Origin: Cupriavidus necator A5-1
Lineage (GTDB): Bacteria > Pseudomonadota > Gammaproteobacteria > Burkholderiales > Burkholderiaceae
NCBI RefSeq assembly: GCF_000744095.1
Contig: NZ_JQLI01000008.1
Coordinates: forward strand, 3,782,001-3,846,000
Length of the DNA stretch: 64,000 bases
Direction of reading: 5' to 3'
Shown here: piece after piece, positions 17,248-25,521 of the stretch
Numbering within the stretch: the first letter of the stretch is position 1
Layout of the letters: the number at the start of each line of letters is the position of its first letter
Notes under the pieces: model-generated
The model's database searches: none
The model's input: only the letters and a program-made list of their open reading frames with translations
What the model was told of the DNA's origin: nothing
Position numbers and translations under genes: made by a program

Positions 17248-17754
17248 CGCTCACATGCAATAGCGAGCAGATGCTACTGACCTTGCCGACCTTAAGCATT
17301 CCAGATTCGACGCACCATTTCGCCAGCAAGGCTGCCCGCCTCGAAGCCGGCAATATCTCGCACAGGTCGGTCTAAAAAAATTGCCATAGGAAAGGTCAGA
17401 CCCGAAGTGTTCGCTCACAATCTCCGCAAGGACGTGCTCTTGGTCTGGAGACCGCACGGAAAAGCTTGTACCCGATGCGGTTGTCATCCCCCGCCTTATC
17501 AGCTATCCGGATGGCACAACAGATAAGGCGGTTCATATACTGGGCGCCCCGGTGAGGTTCCGGGTGTCAGCGGCCCTACTCTGATCAGCAGAGCGAGATG
17601 CCGCGATGACACCATCGACCCGGGCACGGACGTTTACGGCTACTGCCCCTTTGGCGGCGACCAGACGTCCTGACGGCGAAGCGGCACAACTACGGCGCGC
17701 CAAGCGGGTAGCGCCAACATAGTGAATTGCGGAACTGGGGCCGGATTGCGGAAA
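17248..17754. other. Intergenic region upstream of tRNA-Gly
   Basis: No convincing gene is present. A minus-strand 78-codon frame at 17251-17487 has a plausible start but no recognisable family. An exact 10-bp inverted repeat, CCGCCTTATC (17492-17501) and GATAAGGCGG (17522-17531), could be an operator or hairpin. Confidence 0.45.
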
Positions 17755-17783
17755 TTTGGCGGTCCGCCGAATCGTGCTAGAAT
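17755..17783 (+). promoter_or_regulatory. Promoter of tRNA-Gly
   Basis: TTTGGC (17755-17760) and TAGAAT (17778-17783) are separated by exactly 17 bp and lie about 20 bp upstream of the mature tRNA 5' end, as expected for a sigma-70 tRNA promoter. Confidence 0.6.
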
Positions 17784-17802
17784 CCGCTCCCAGTAAGCCA
17801 TA

Positions 17803-17877
17803 GCGGGCGTCGTATAATGGCTATTACCTTAGCTTCCCAAGCTAAAGACGTGGGTTCGATTCCCATCGCCCGCTCCA
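17803..17877 (+). tRNA. tRNA-Gly(CCC)
   Basis: A full cloverleaf is visible. The acceptor stem GCGGGCG/CGCCCGC is followed by T and encoded CCA. The anticodon stem TTAGC/GCTAA holds the loop TTCCCAA (anticodon CCC), and the T-arm TGGGT-TCGATTC-CCATC is intact. Its 3' 18 bases are the attachment site of the ICE that follows. A 5' half-copy lies at 11338-11378. Confidence 0.95.
17860..17877 (+). repeat. attL (18-bp tRNA 3' end)
   Basis: TTCCCATCGCCCGCTCCA, the 3' end of tRNA-Gly. It matches 55403-55420 at 16 of 18 positions. Confidence 0.75.
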
Positions 17878-18099
17878 CTTCAACTTTCCAAAAACTTCCA
17901 TTGGAAGGTCTTGTAAGTCACTGATCTCGTTAAGATTTTGATCCAGTGACGTCCAGCGAAATCCACTGACAGCCGGGCCCTGACCGGTACATTTGGTGGT
18001 ACATCAATGCGGTGAGCAGCCTTCGCGCATGGTTGCTGGAGAAGCCAGGGGGTCCGGTAACGAACATGGTACCCATCTCGCTTTCCAGGAGTTGGACTC

Positions 18100-18241
18100 A
18101 TGTTCACAGACAGGACGGTCCGGCAGGCCAAGGCCACCAGCAAGCCGTACACCATCGCCGATTTCGACGGCCACTCCCGTATCGGCCAACGGCGCCAAGG
18201 CTTGGCACTTCCGCTACCCTTGAATATCAGCGCGCCCGCAT
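18100..18241 (+). pseudogene. ICE integrase, N-terminal remnant
   Basis: MFTDRTVRQAKATSKPYTIA-DFDG is the characteristic N-terminus of P4-type tyrosine integrases (DUF4102 domain) used by ICEclc-like elements. It sits where expected, about 220 bp after the tRNA and in the same orientation. A frameshift follows (continuing SANGAKAWHFRYP in another frame), and after about 47 codons the sequence is unrelated. The catalytic domain with the Arg-His-Arg-Tyr residues is gone. Excision and integration would need an enzyme from elsewhere. Confidence 0.8.
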
Positions 18242-18469
18242 TTACAAATGGCGCAGCCAGCCGATCGTGTCGCGGCCTTCGTTGAAGGCGTCAAGCGTTC
18301 CGAGTCGGTTTAATAGGCCGCAGAAGATGTCATAGTCGTCTCGCGCCATGCCATGTAGCGGGCAGACGCGGCGCATCGCAATCATGAGCGGATCGGTCTG
18401 GGCTGCGCCTATGTCGTCGCGTTCCAGCGTCGTGGAAGAACACCTGCCCATTGCAGACCGAGAACTCAC
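18242..18469 (-). other. Unrecognised coding-like fragment
   Basis: The minus frame contains MRRVCPLHGMARDDYDIFCG, then LLNRLGTLDAFNEGRD, and ends IGWLRHL. It looks protein-like but no family is recognised. It lies between two gene fragments, so it is probably debris. Confidence 0.25.
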
Positions 18470-18479
18470 AGGACCGCGG

Positions 18480-18640
18480 AAGCGACGGACCTGATGCTAC
18501 AGCTCGTCGCCGCTGGGCGGGGCGTTTCAGCCTTGCCGGATTGACTTGTACTTGAAAGAGGAAGCAGACCTTCCAATTCGTGCGGTACGGCTCGGAAAGC
18601 GCGGCAGCACCATGGAAGATGCCCACTGCGCAAGCTTATG
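18480..18640 (+). pseudogene. LysR-type regulator C-terminal fragment
   Basis: EATDLMLQLVAAGRGVSALP followed, after a frameshift, by LYLKEEADLPIRAVRLGKRG resembles the C-terminal effector-binding domain of LysR/MetR-type regulators. No DNA-binding domain is nearby. It runs into the 3' end of the relaxase gene on the other strand. Confidence 0.4.
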
Positions 18641-18644
18641 CTGT

Positions 18645-20498
18645 TTAGGTCGGGACCACACGCGGTGACTCCTGCCCAGAACCGGCGGACGGGGATAGCG
18701 ACAGGTAAGGGTTGTTCGGCGGCATATCGGAGAACAGGACTCGCGGGTCTTCCAACAGGTAGCCGTGAAGTCTCCGCGACTTCCGCGGCCCCGTGACTGC
18801 GCAAGTCCAGATGTTCAGGCCGTCCTGCTGCTTGCGGTGCAGTTGCAGCTTTTCGAACCGTTTCTGCACCCATTGCCAATCTGCCAATTGGTCTTGCTTG
18901 GTAAGGAAAGCGGTCTTGGGATGTTCTTGGGCATAGCGCTGGAACACACCGGGACTGACCAGATAGACGGTATCGGCGACCGTATGCACCAATGCCTTGG
19001 CGTCATTGATGATGAGCGCGCGCTCTTCGATGCGCCGCCGCAGCCAGGCAACAAAATGCTCGCCTGACGGCGTTTCCTCCTGCCCCGAAGTCAACGCGGG
19101 CGCGAGCGGCACCGAGCCGGTCGGCGCCCTCGACTCTCCGGACTCGAGGGTCCGGTCGTCCAGAGCCGGGGGATGGAATTCGGTGGCTGATAAGGAAGCA
19201 GCCGACGCCGCGCCGGGAGCGACGAGCAGATCCAGCAACGCTTCGACGCCATCGCCCGTTGGCTGGCTGGCTGACGACGGCCCAGATGCGGGCGAACTCG
19301 CAGCGATTGGCAGGGATGCGAGAATCATTGCCTCTCCCTCCCCCTCTTCCTGCACCACCGTCACCGTACCGGTGAACGATGGTGGCCGATCATCACCTTC
19401 CCAGACCAGGGAGGGCGCGAGGCGCAGGAGCGTGAAGGTATGGGACCAGCCGGCGTCGCTCGTAACAGTTCCCTTCCAGATCGCCTTGCCGTCCGGCGTG
19501 GCCAAGGCGATACCGTGATCCTGCAGCACGTTGAACACAGCCGTGTTGCTGGCCGGAATCCCGTCGATGCCCTGCGACAACAGGTGCGCGCGCAGCTTGT
19601 CGGAAACAGTCTTGCTCACCAGCCAGAGCGCGTCTTGGGTCAACCAGCCGTCCGAAGCCTGAGGCTGGTTCAGCTTGAACTCCTCCTTGAGCAAGTAGCG
19701 CAGGCCGTCCAGCAACTTGCGCTGTAGCGCGTTCCTGGGCGCAGCCAGAGCCTTGCTCGGATCGCCGCCGAGTTCCTGCGCGACCGAGGCCTGATCGGCC
19801 TGAACCACCAGCTCGCCCAGCGTGCCGGCGCGCTCGTACTGGCCGGCCAGGACGTAAAGCAAGGCGGACCACAAGTCGGGATACCCACTCAGCCAGTCGA
19901 AGATGTCCGTATCGAGCACGCGTGCGTACAGCAACCCGGTTGCAGCACCGTGAAGCCGATACTCGCGATCCTTGCGGTAGCGGAAGCGGTACGGCCGCCG
20001 CAGCGGGCCATGCCAGGGGTGCCAGACAGTGCCGTCCCCATACTCGACATGCAGATCCACGGCGATCTTGCCGACATCGTGCAGCAGTGCCGCGTAGGCG
20101 GTCCCTGCGGTCCAGGCCTCGGCCTGCGCGGCTTGGGCTTCCGGCGTGGCGCCGGCCGGCAGGAGATGGGATTGTCGCAACTTCAGTGCGTAGGCCACGA
20201 TTTCCAGGCCGTGGTCCAGCATGCCTCCTGGGTAGGCATGGTGATGGCTTTCCGAGGCGGGGAACTGCTGGACCAGTTCGGCGTAGCGTTCCAACGGTGC
20301 GAGGTACAACGTCGCGAACAGGTCACGGGAGACGGACGTGCGCTGCCAAATGTGCTCCAGCAGCTTCTGCCGGCGAGGCGTCGCCAGCAGGGACGCGGCC
20401 GATTCCGGTCGCGTCAGCCCTTTAGGAGGCTCGATGGTGGGCGTGGACGGAGTGTCGGTGTTTGGCGGCACTCTTCTGCGTAAGAACAACGAGAGCAT
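18645..20498 (-). CDS. mobH: MOBH-family relaxase (TraI_2 type)
   Basis: This 617-aa protein is the DNA-nicking relaxase that starts conjugative transfer. The N-terminal TraI_2 domain shows the His cluster HHHAYPGGMLDHGLE (residues 85-99) and the HD-type metal site LLHDVGK (138-144), both diagnostic of MOBH. A Ser/Pro/Ala-rich linker (about 385-470) precedes the C-terminal TraI_2_C domain (FVAWLRRRIEERALIIN, YLVSPGVFQRY). Length is typical for ICEclc-class relaxases (about 610-650 aa). No Shine-Dalgarno is clear at the ATG, and an IS630 copy sits 65 bp upstream, so expression may be disturbed. Confidence 0.9.
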   Translation of the reverse strand: MLSLFLRRRVPPNTDTPSTPTIEPPKGLTRPESAASLLATPRRQKLLEHIWQRTSVSRDLFATLYLAPLERYAELVQQFPASESHHHAYPGGMLDHGLEIVAYALKLRQSHLLPAGATPEAQAAQAEAWTAGTAYAALLHDVGKIAVDLHVEYGDGTVWHPWHGPLRRPYRFRYRKDREYRLHGAATGLLYARVLDTDIFDWLSGYPDLWSALLYVLAGQYERAGTLGELVVQADQASVAQELGGDPSKALAAPRNALQRKLLDGLRYLLKEEFKLNQPQASDGWLTQDALWLVSKTVSDKLRAHLLSQGIDGIPASNTAVFNVLQDHGIALATPDGKAIWKGTVTSDAGWSHTFTLLRLAPSLVWEGDDRPPSFTGTVTVVQEEGEGEAMILASLPIAASSPASGPSSASQPTGDGVEALLDLLVAPGAASAASLSATEFHPPALDDRTLESGESRAPTGSVPLAPALTSGQEETPSGEHFVAWLRRRIEERALIINDAKALVHTVADTVYLVSPGVFQRYAQEHPKTAFLTKQDQLADWQWVQKRFEKLQLHRKQQDGLNIWTCAVTGPRKSRRLHGYLLEDPRVLFSDMPPNNPYLSLSPSAGSGQESPRVVPT

Positions 20499-20563
20499 GG
20501 CGAATCCCGGATGATGGGCAGATCAGGGACGCCTTTTGGCCTTTTCGGGATGGCCATTCACCT

Positions 20564-21669
20564 TACTCACCAGTCCGTAAATAAAGCGACAAAAATTGGA
20601 ACCTCGTGACGACCGTTTAGTCTCATTCAACATGAAACGAGATGGCCGTACACTCGATCGCGCGACGCAAGAGGAATTCCGCCGGCTTGCCTTGCGCCGG
20701 GTTCGCGAAGGCGAGAAACCATCGGTGGTGGTGAAGTCGCTGGGCATGAACCGAACGTCAATCTACCGTTGGCTCAAGGCGGCCTCGGGCTCGGGCAAAG
20801 GCGCGCGGGCGCTGGCATCGCGTCCAGCGACAGGCCGGCCACGCAAGCTCACGCGAGCGCAACAGGCGCAGGTCTTTCGGTGGATCAACGGGCGGGATCC
20901 TCGGCAGTACGGTCTGGACTTCGGGCTGTGGACACGACAGATTGTGGCCACGCTCATCGATGAGAAATTTGGTGTGAAGATGGGTGTCACAGCGGTGGGC
21001 AGGCTGCTGGCGGGACTGGGCTTGAGCCCGCAAAAGCCATTGCAGCGGGCGTACCAACGAGATCCGCAGGCCGTCGAGCGCTGGCAGCGTGAATCATTTC
21101 CGGGTATTGCGGCTGCGGCCAAGCAAAGCGGTGCGGACATCTACTTCTGGGACGAATCAGGATTTCGAGCCGACGCGGTGCATGGCAAGACCTGGGCGGT
21201 CAAAGGCGAGACACCGGTGATTGAGCGCCCCGGGCAGCGCCAATCGATTTCCGCCGCGTCCGCGGTGAACGCCAAAGGTGCCTTCTGGTTTGCGACCTAC
21301 AAAGGGGCCTTGACCGCGGAGCTATTCATCGAATTGCTCAAGAAGATGATGAAGGGCCGCAACCGCCCAGTGCATCTGATCGTTGACGGACTGCCAGCAC
21401 ACAAGAAGGCCAATGTGCGCGAGTACATCGAATCGACCAAGGGAAAGCTCACGATGCATGTGCTGCCGGGTTACGCGCCCGACCTGAATCCCGACGAGTT
21501 CGTGTGGAGTCATCTCAAGCGAACTGGTGTGGCGCGCAATCCGTTGCGAGCGGGCGAGAAACTGGAAATCCGCGTTGAGCAGCACCTGCACGAGGTGAAG
21601 AAGAACCGCCGGCTTGTGCGCTCATTCTTCGACGCCCCATCTGTCGCCTATATTTCGGACTGCTGAGTA
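20564..21669 (+). mobile_element. IS630-family insertion sequence
   Basis: The imperfect terminal inverted repeats TACTCACCAGTCCG... (from 20564) and TACTCAGCAGTCCG... (reverse complement, ending 21669) match over about 28 bp with five mismatches. TA dinucleotides at both ends fit IS630 TA-target insertion. It encodes one transposase. It separates the relaxase from the debris region. Confidence 0.85.
20632..21666 (+). CDS. IS630-family DDE transposase
   Basis: 344 aa. The N-terminal paired/HTH domain (GEKPSVVVKSLGMNRTSIYR) and a second winged helix (TRAQQAQVFRWINGRDP) are followed by a DDE catalytic core: Asp in YFWDESGF, Asp in LIVDGLPAH and Glu in YAPDLNPDEFVWS. The ATG at 20632 (MKRDGRTLD) is preferred to the longer frame because it lies just inside the left inverted repeat. 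The frame is uninterrupted, so the transposase may be active. Confidence 0.88.
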   Translation: MKRDGRTLDRATQEEFRRLALRRVREGEKPSVVVKSLGMNRTSIYRWLKAASGSGKGARALASRPATGRPRKLTRAQQAQVFRWINGRDPRQYGLDFGLWTRQIVATLIDEKFGVKMGVTAVGRLLAGLGLSPQKPLQRAYQRDPQAVERWQRESFPGIAAAAKQSGADIYFWDESGFRADAVHGKTWAVKGETPVIERPGQRQSISAASAVNAKGAFWFATYKGALTAELFIELLKKMMKGRNRPVHLIVDGLPAHKKANVREYIESTKGKLTMHVLPGYAPDLNPDEFVWSHLKRTGVARNPLRAGEKLEIRVEQHLHEVKKNRRLVRSFFDAPSVAYISDC

Positions 21670-21779
21670 AGACCCATTCCCTTGCCCTTCCCAGCCCTTT
21701 CTTGTCTTCGGACCTTTGGATATAGGGCAACGGCTCCTCTCAGGCCACAACCAATGCGGGCCTGGACCAGGTCGGATTG

Positions 21780-22001
21780 AGATCTGGCCGACAGCATCAT
21801 GTTCCTGGCCGATATCGCCGAGCCTGAGGGTGCGCAGGATGCGAACCTGCGTGACCCTGCTGATCAGCCTGTGCTGCTTTTACGCTGTTGGCCGCGAAAG
21901 CCGATTACCTTGTCACTGGTGACAAGGAATTGCCGGCGCTGGCCAGCCAGGTACCCCCCATCGTCACGCCAACGGGGTTCTGGTCCCGACATGGCCGGTA
22001 G
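21780..22001 (+). pseudogene. PIN-domain toxin remnant 1 (C-terminal part)
   Basis: NLRDPADQPV and, after a frameshift, LLAAKADYLVTGDKELPALA plus FWSRH match the C-terminal third of PIN-family toxin components (the acidic D...D cluster). The N-terminus is absent. A second fragment of the same type is at 22984-23146. Confidence 0.6.
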
Positions 22002-22063
22002 TCTGGCTGTAGGCGACGGTATTTGGAGCCGCAGCGAGGTAAAGAGCGGCTGGGATGATGTTT

Positions 22064-22095
22064 GCAGTCATTGACTAAAATGCAGTCAATGACTA
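22064..22095 (+). promoter_or_regulatory. Repeated palindromic operator of the fitA-like gene
   Basis: GCAGTCATTGACTA (22064-22077) and GCAGTCAATGACTA (22082-22095) are two near-identical copies, each containing the near-palindrome GTCAWTGAC. They lie 12 bp before the antitoxin ATG, as expected for a ribbon-helix-helix autorepressor. Confidence 0.6.
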
Positions 22096-22107
22096 ACGGA
22101 GGTTCGA

Positions 22108-22356
22108 ATGGCAACCATGACCATCCGAAACATCGACGACGAGCTCAAGGCACGTCTGCGGATACAGGCTGCAGTCCATGGCCGGTCCATGGAGGGCGAG
22201 GCCCGCGATATCCTGCGCGCCGCGTTGTCGGTCGAACCGGTCCAAGGCAAAACTCTCGTGGAGACCATTCGTGCCCGGATCGACCGGCTGGGCGGCATTG
22301 AACTGGAATTGCCGGCACGCGAGCCGATGCGCGAACCCGTGGATCTGGGTACATGA
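22108..22356 (+). CDS. FitA-like ribbon-helix-helix antitoxin
   Basis: An 82-aa protein with the Arc/FitA ribbon-helix-helix motif (MATMTIRNIDDELKARLRIQ, AAVHGRSMEGEARDILRAAL) and a C-terminal toxin-binding tail. It binds DNA and neutralises a FitB/VapC PIN ribonuclease. CGGAGG stands before the ATG. It overlaps the truncated toxin by 4 nt (ATGA). The toxin is broken, so this is now an orphan antitoxin that could still cross-neutralise a chromosomal FitB. Confidence 0.85.
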   Translation: MATMTIRNIDDELKARLRIQAAVHGRSMEGEARDILRAALSVEPVQGKTLVETIRARIDRLGGIELELPAREPMREPVDLGT

Positions 22357-22450
22357 TCGTCCTCGACACCAATGTGTTGTCGGAGTTGCTGCGTCCGACA
22401 CCGGATGCCCGCGTTCCGGCATGGCTGGCGGCTCAGCCGCGCTCGGTCGC
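22353..22450 (+). pseudogene. FitB-like PIN toxin, N-terminal remnant
   Basis: MIVLDTNVLSELLRPTPDAR-VPAWLAAQP is the start of a FitB/VapC PIN ribonuclease with its first catalytic Asp. After about 30 codons it is joined to a DUF3742-type sequence, losing the other active-site acids. Confidence 0.75.
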
Positions 22451-22770
22451 GCGTGGCGGGAAGGGTTGCGTCAGGAGGCGCGTGCCGTGCGCTGGATGGT
22501 CGGACGGGGAGTCCCCACCGATGCGGCAGGCACTGCCTTGAGTACTCAAGCTGCTGGTGCTGGCGGTGCTGCTGTACGCGGCGTTGTGGGTGGCGCTCTT
22601 GCTCGTCTTCGCTGTAATCGCGGCCTGGGTGGCAGGGCAAGATCGCCAAGATGACGAGGGATGACTGGTCTTTCTCGACGTTAGACGAACTGCAGAAGAC
22701 TCCGGGATACGACCCTGTGCCCTACAACGACATCGAACACCCTGATTTTCCTGATGAAAAGGGCAACTGA
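22430..22770 (+). pseudogene. Degraded second copy of a DUF3742 gene
   Basis: LGRAWREGLRQEARAVRWMV, then after frameshifts LKLLVLAVLLYAALWVALLL and FAVIAAWVAG, parallels the intact DUF3742 protein at 23258 (LGRLWQRCVRL... LKLAALGVLLYTTLWLALLL). The C-terminus ends YNDIEHPDFPDEKGN. At least two frame changes make it non-functional. Confidence 0.65.
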
Positions 22771-22790
22771 CGCGCAACTTATTCCGCCGA

Positions 22791-22983
22791 CTACTTCATC
22801 TTCCCCGATATTGCTCCAGGATCTATTGCTCCGGCGCTCGCAGCCCCCCTTTGGTTCCTTCCAACAGGCTTGATCATGCTGTCGGCACGGACGCCGACCC
22901 AGCTCAGGGCGCCAACCCAAAAGGGTGGCGGCACGATATACATCGTCGCCATGACGAAGTTCAGCAGCATATCGCCGAAGTCG
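22791..22983 (-). pseudogene. C-terminal fragment of a second TraG-like protein
   Basis: The minus strand reads FGDMLLNFVMATMYIVPPPF then WVGALSWVGVRADSMIKPVG and stops at 22791. This is clearly related to the intact TraG (FGDMLLNFVMATMFIILPTF, WVAALGWVGVQAGAVLQS). It faces the DUF3742 remnant in the same tail-to-tail arrangement as the intact pair, so it derives from another ICE copy. Confidence 0.75.
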
Positions 22984-23146
22984 TCGAGCCGGAGGGCGCC
23001 AAGGACGAACCTGCGCGACCCCGCCGACCAGCCCCCTGCTGCTCACGTTGTTGGCGGTGACCACCGGCGACAAGGAGCTGCCGGCGCTGGCCAGCCAGTA
23101 CCCCAGCCTCACGCCTGCGGAATTTTGGGCACGCCACGAAGTCTGA
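22984..23146 (+). pseudogene. PIN-domain toxin remnant 2 (C-terminal part)
   Basis: LRDPADQPP and, after a frameshift, LLTLLAVTTGDKELPALASQ plus YPSLTPAEFWARHEV and a stop are the tail of a PIN toxin closely related to the fragment at 21780. It abuts the TraG remnant at a shared ATCGCCGAAG-like sequence. Confidence 0.6.
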
Positions 23147-23257
23147 TTGGATGTTGCAGGAAAATCAGCCCCTCGGTTGAAAAACCGTGCAGGATTCAAT
23201 CAAGCGAACCAAAAAACGAATCGAGGGACACGGCAGGACAAGCATGAGGTAGCCAAA

Positions 23258-23716
23258 ATGAAACCCATTGTACAGACAACCTTTGCGGAGCGCGTGGGCC
23301 GGACCCTGGGCCGGCTGTGGCAGCGTTGTGTGCGGCTGGATCGGAAGGCGACGAATTGGCTGGTGGCGCGAGGATCGGCGCCTGGCGTCGCGATGGCTTT
23401 GCTGATGGCGCTCAAGCTCGCCGCGCTCGGCGTGTTGCTCTACACCACATTATGGCTAGCCTTGCTGCTTGCATTCGCTCTGGCCGGCGCCTGGATCATT
23501 CGGAACGATGATGGAAGCTATGATGAGGAACACAAGGCAGAATGGAGGCACGGTCCTGCCGGGTATGGCTTGTATTCTTATGATGATCATCGAATCGATC
23601 CTCACGATCCTGAAGACGAACAAGACGAAGCAGGTCACTTAAAAGTCTTCATGGCGATACCAGAGCCTTTCCCACCTGCAGCCTGCGCCTCCTTAGATCC
23701 CACACTCAATGACTGA
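23258..23716 (+). CDS. DUF3742 family ICE protein
   Basis: A 152-aa inner-membrane protein with two adjacent hydrophobic stretches at about residues 47-85 (MALLMALKLAALGVLLYTTL, WLALLLAFALAGAWI) and an acidic C-terminus (HRIDPHDPEDEQDEAGH). DUF3742 proteins are found beside traG in ICEclc-class elements; their function is unknown. It converges with and overlaps traG by 82 bp. The last 25 residues run over traG and may be a read-through extension. Confidence 0.75.
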   Translation: MKPIVQTTFAERVGRTLGRLWQRCVRLDRKATNWLVARGSAPGVAMALLMALKLAALGVLLYTTLWLALLLAFALAGAWIIRNDDGSYDEEHKAEWRHGPAGYGLYSYDDHRIDPHDPEDEQDEAGHLKVFMAIPEPFPPAACASLDPTLND

Positions 23717-25152
23717 AGCACGGCGCCAGCCTGCACGCCTACCCACCCGAGTGCGGCCACCCAGAATGTCGGCAAGATGATGAACATCGTCGCCATGACG
23801 AAGTTCAGCAGCATGTCACCGAAGGCGTTGTTCAGACCGATCAAGGGATCGAAGTTCGAGTGCGGCCGGTTCGCACCGAACCCCCAGCCGTAGAGCGCAT
23901 CGAGGATCGTGCTGTCCAGCCAGCGCGCAAGCTGGAACCAGAAATCCACGAAGAACAGCGCGAACTCGACGCAGCTCACGGCGACCACGGCCTTCAGCTC
24001 GTAGGTGCCGAACAGCAGCACCAGCGGGATGCAGATGACAAGTGCCATCTTGAGCAGCGACAGCACCATCGGCAGCGCCTGGCGCGCCACGTCCATGGCC
24101 GGGAAGAAACCAGGCGACCCGGCGGCCAGGCCGAGATCGCCAGCACCGCGCGTCACGATGTTTGGCAGCGTCTTCTCGATCTGGCCACCGTAGTCGGTAT
24201 AGACGGCACCCTGGTTCATCTTCTGCTGCCGGGGCGAGACGACGGCGCGGATCACCGAGTCGTTGACCTCATTCTGCGAGAGGAACCCCGCCCATCGCCC
24301 TATGCGAGAGAGCAGATCGGGATCGACCTGGGCCAGCAGGCGTGCACGCAGCCCACTGCTGCCATCGGACCACCACTGCCGGCAGGTCGGATAACCACCG
24401 CCGCTGTCCACCTGGGCCAGTCCCGCATCGCGGGCCGCGTCGTAAGGCCAGGCCGTGCGCGGCGTGCTCGAATGGTAGGTGTCGTAGAAGCCTGCAGTGT
24501 TGAGGAAGTAACCCGAACCGATCCAGGTCACGTCGTTCATCTGCTCTTCGGAGAGCGTTGGCCGGCTCATGAACAGCTTGGCGCGCGAAGGGCCATAGCA
24601 GTCGTGCACGAAGTCACCCACCTCTTGAGCCAGCACCGGGTCATCGATGCGCGTGGCATTGACATCCATGCGCATCTGCCGCAGGTCCGTTCCACAGGGG
24701 ATCGCGGCGACCGCCGCGCCCGTGACGGCCTTCGAGATGGCGTGCATGAAGAACCACCACACAGGCACCAGCGCGCTCTGGTTGTTGAGCGTGGTGTAGG
24801 CGTTGGACCAGCCCGTAGAGCTCGCCTGCGGAACACTGATCTGGCACTGTGCAGAGCGCGTGGTGTCAAATTTGATCGTGCTCAGGTCCACCGGAATGAA
24901 CGGGATGCCGGCGAACAGGATGACCACGATCGCTACCCACACACGGTTCTCGATACGCATCGAGGACAACACACCCTTGTTGCCCTCGTCCGCGCCTTCG
25001 GCCCTCGCGCGCAGCCACTCGTGGATCACGATGGCAACGAACGGCAGCGCGAACAGGCCGCTGGCCACGAGGATGTTCCAGATGCCGTTGTTGACCACCC
25101 ACCCCACCAGGGTCAGGTAATACTCCAGGTAGTCGGTCGTGTAGAGGGTCAT
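23635..25152 (-). CDS. traG: Conjugative transfer protein TraG (N-terminal domain type)
   Basis: A 505-aa polytopic inner-membrane protein of the TraG_N family, needed for mating-pair stabilisation and pilus assembly in GI-type T4SS. Helices lie at about 10-45, 70-90, 130-155, and in a C-terminal cluster at about 365-480 (LSLLKMALVICIPLVLLFGT, VMATMFIILPTFWVAAL). The periplasmic middle has paired cysteines. GGGAGG precedes the ATG. It is the last gene of the transfer operon. A fragment of a second copy is at 22791-22983. Confidence 0.85.
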   Translation of the reverse strand: MTLYTTDYLEYYLTLVGWVVNNGIWNILVASGLFALPFVAIVIHEWLRARAEGADEGNKGVLSSMRIENRVWVAIVVILFAGIPFIPVDLSTIKFDTTRSAQCQISVPQASSTGWSNAYTTLNNQSALVPVWWFFMHAISKAVTGAAVAAIPCGTDLRQMRMDVNATRIDDPVLAQEVGDFVHDCYGPSRAKLFMSRPTLSEEQMNDVTWIGSGYFLNTAGFYDTYHSSTPRTAWPYDAARDAGLAQVDSGGGYPTCRQWWSDGSSGLRARLLAQVDPDLLSRIGRWAGFLSQNEVNDSVIRAVVSPRQQKMNQGAVYTDYGGQIEKTLPNIVTRGAGDLGLAAGSPGFFPAMDVARQALPMVLSLLKMALVICIPLVLLFGTYELKAVVAVSCVEFALFFVDFWFQLARWLDSTILDALYGWGFGANRPHSNFDPLIGLNNAFGDMLLNFVMATMFIILPTFWVAALGWVGVQAGAVLQSLSVGSKEAQAAGGKGSGIAMKTFK

Positions 25153-25167
25153 GAGGTCCTCCCAGCT

Positions 25168-25521
25168 TCAGCCATGGCGCAGCAGTTGGCTGCCTTCGAG
25201 CAGCACGATGGTGATCACGGCCGCGATCTCGACTCGCAGCAGGCGTTGATGCGCTTCGCGCGACGGCTCGCGCTGCCGCAGGCGCCCGCGCATCCACCAC
25301 CATCCATAGGCCGTCGCCGCGTAGAGAAGCAGCCGCCAGATGAAGAAGTGGGCCGCGTGAGCACGCAGCCAGCGCTCCCAGCCGTCGATGCTGCCGAGGA
25401 CGTGGATGCCGGTCACATTCACAACCGCGGAGATGCCGGCTACCACCAGTAGCCACAGCAGCGCAATGCCCACGCGGCGGTTGAGCAGCCAGGCCGGCCG
25501 CAGCCAGTTCCGGGTGGTCAC
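25168..25521 (-). CDS. Small membrane protein of the transfer operon
   Basis: 117 aa with hydrophobic segments at about residues 17-35, 58-75 and 97-112. It is positioned between the TIGR03755 gene (4-nt overlap) and traG, a place regularly occupied by an uncharacterised ICE membrane protein. The function is unknown. Confidence 0.65.
   Translation of the reverse strand: MTTRNWLRPAWLLNRRVGIALLWLLVVAGISAVVNVTGIHVLGSIDGWERWLRAHAAHFFIWRLLLYAATAYGWWWMRGRLRQREPSREAHQRLLRVEIAAVITIVLLEGSQLLRHG

Noticed and set aside
17251..17487. 78-codon minus-strand frame with a plausible start
   Set aside because: No family, Cys/Arg-rich end and no conserved neighbour; not enough support for a gene.
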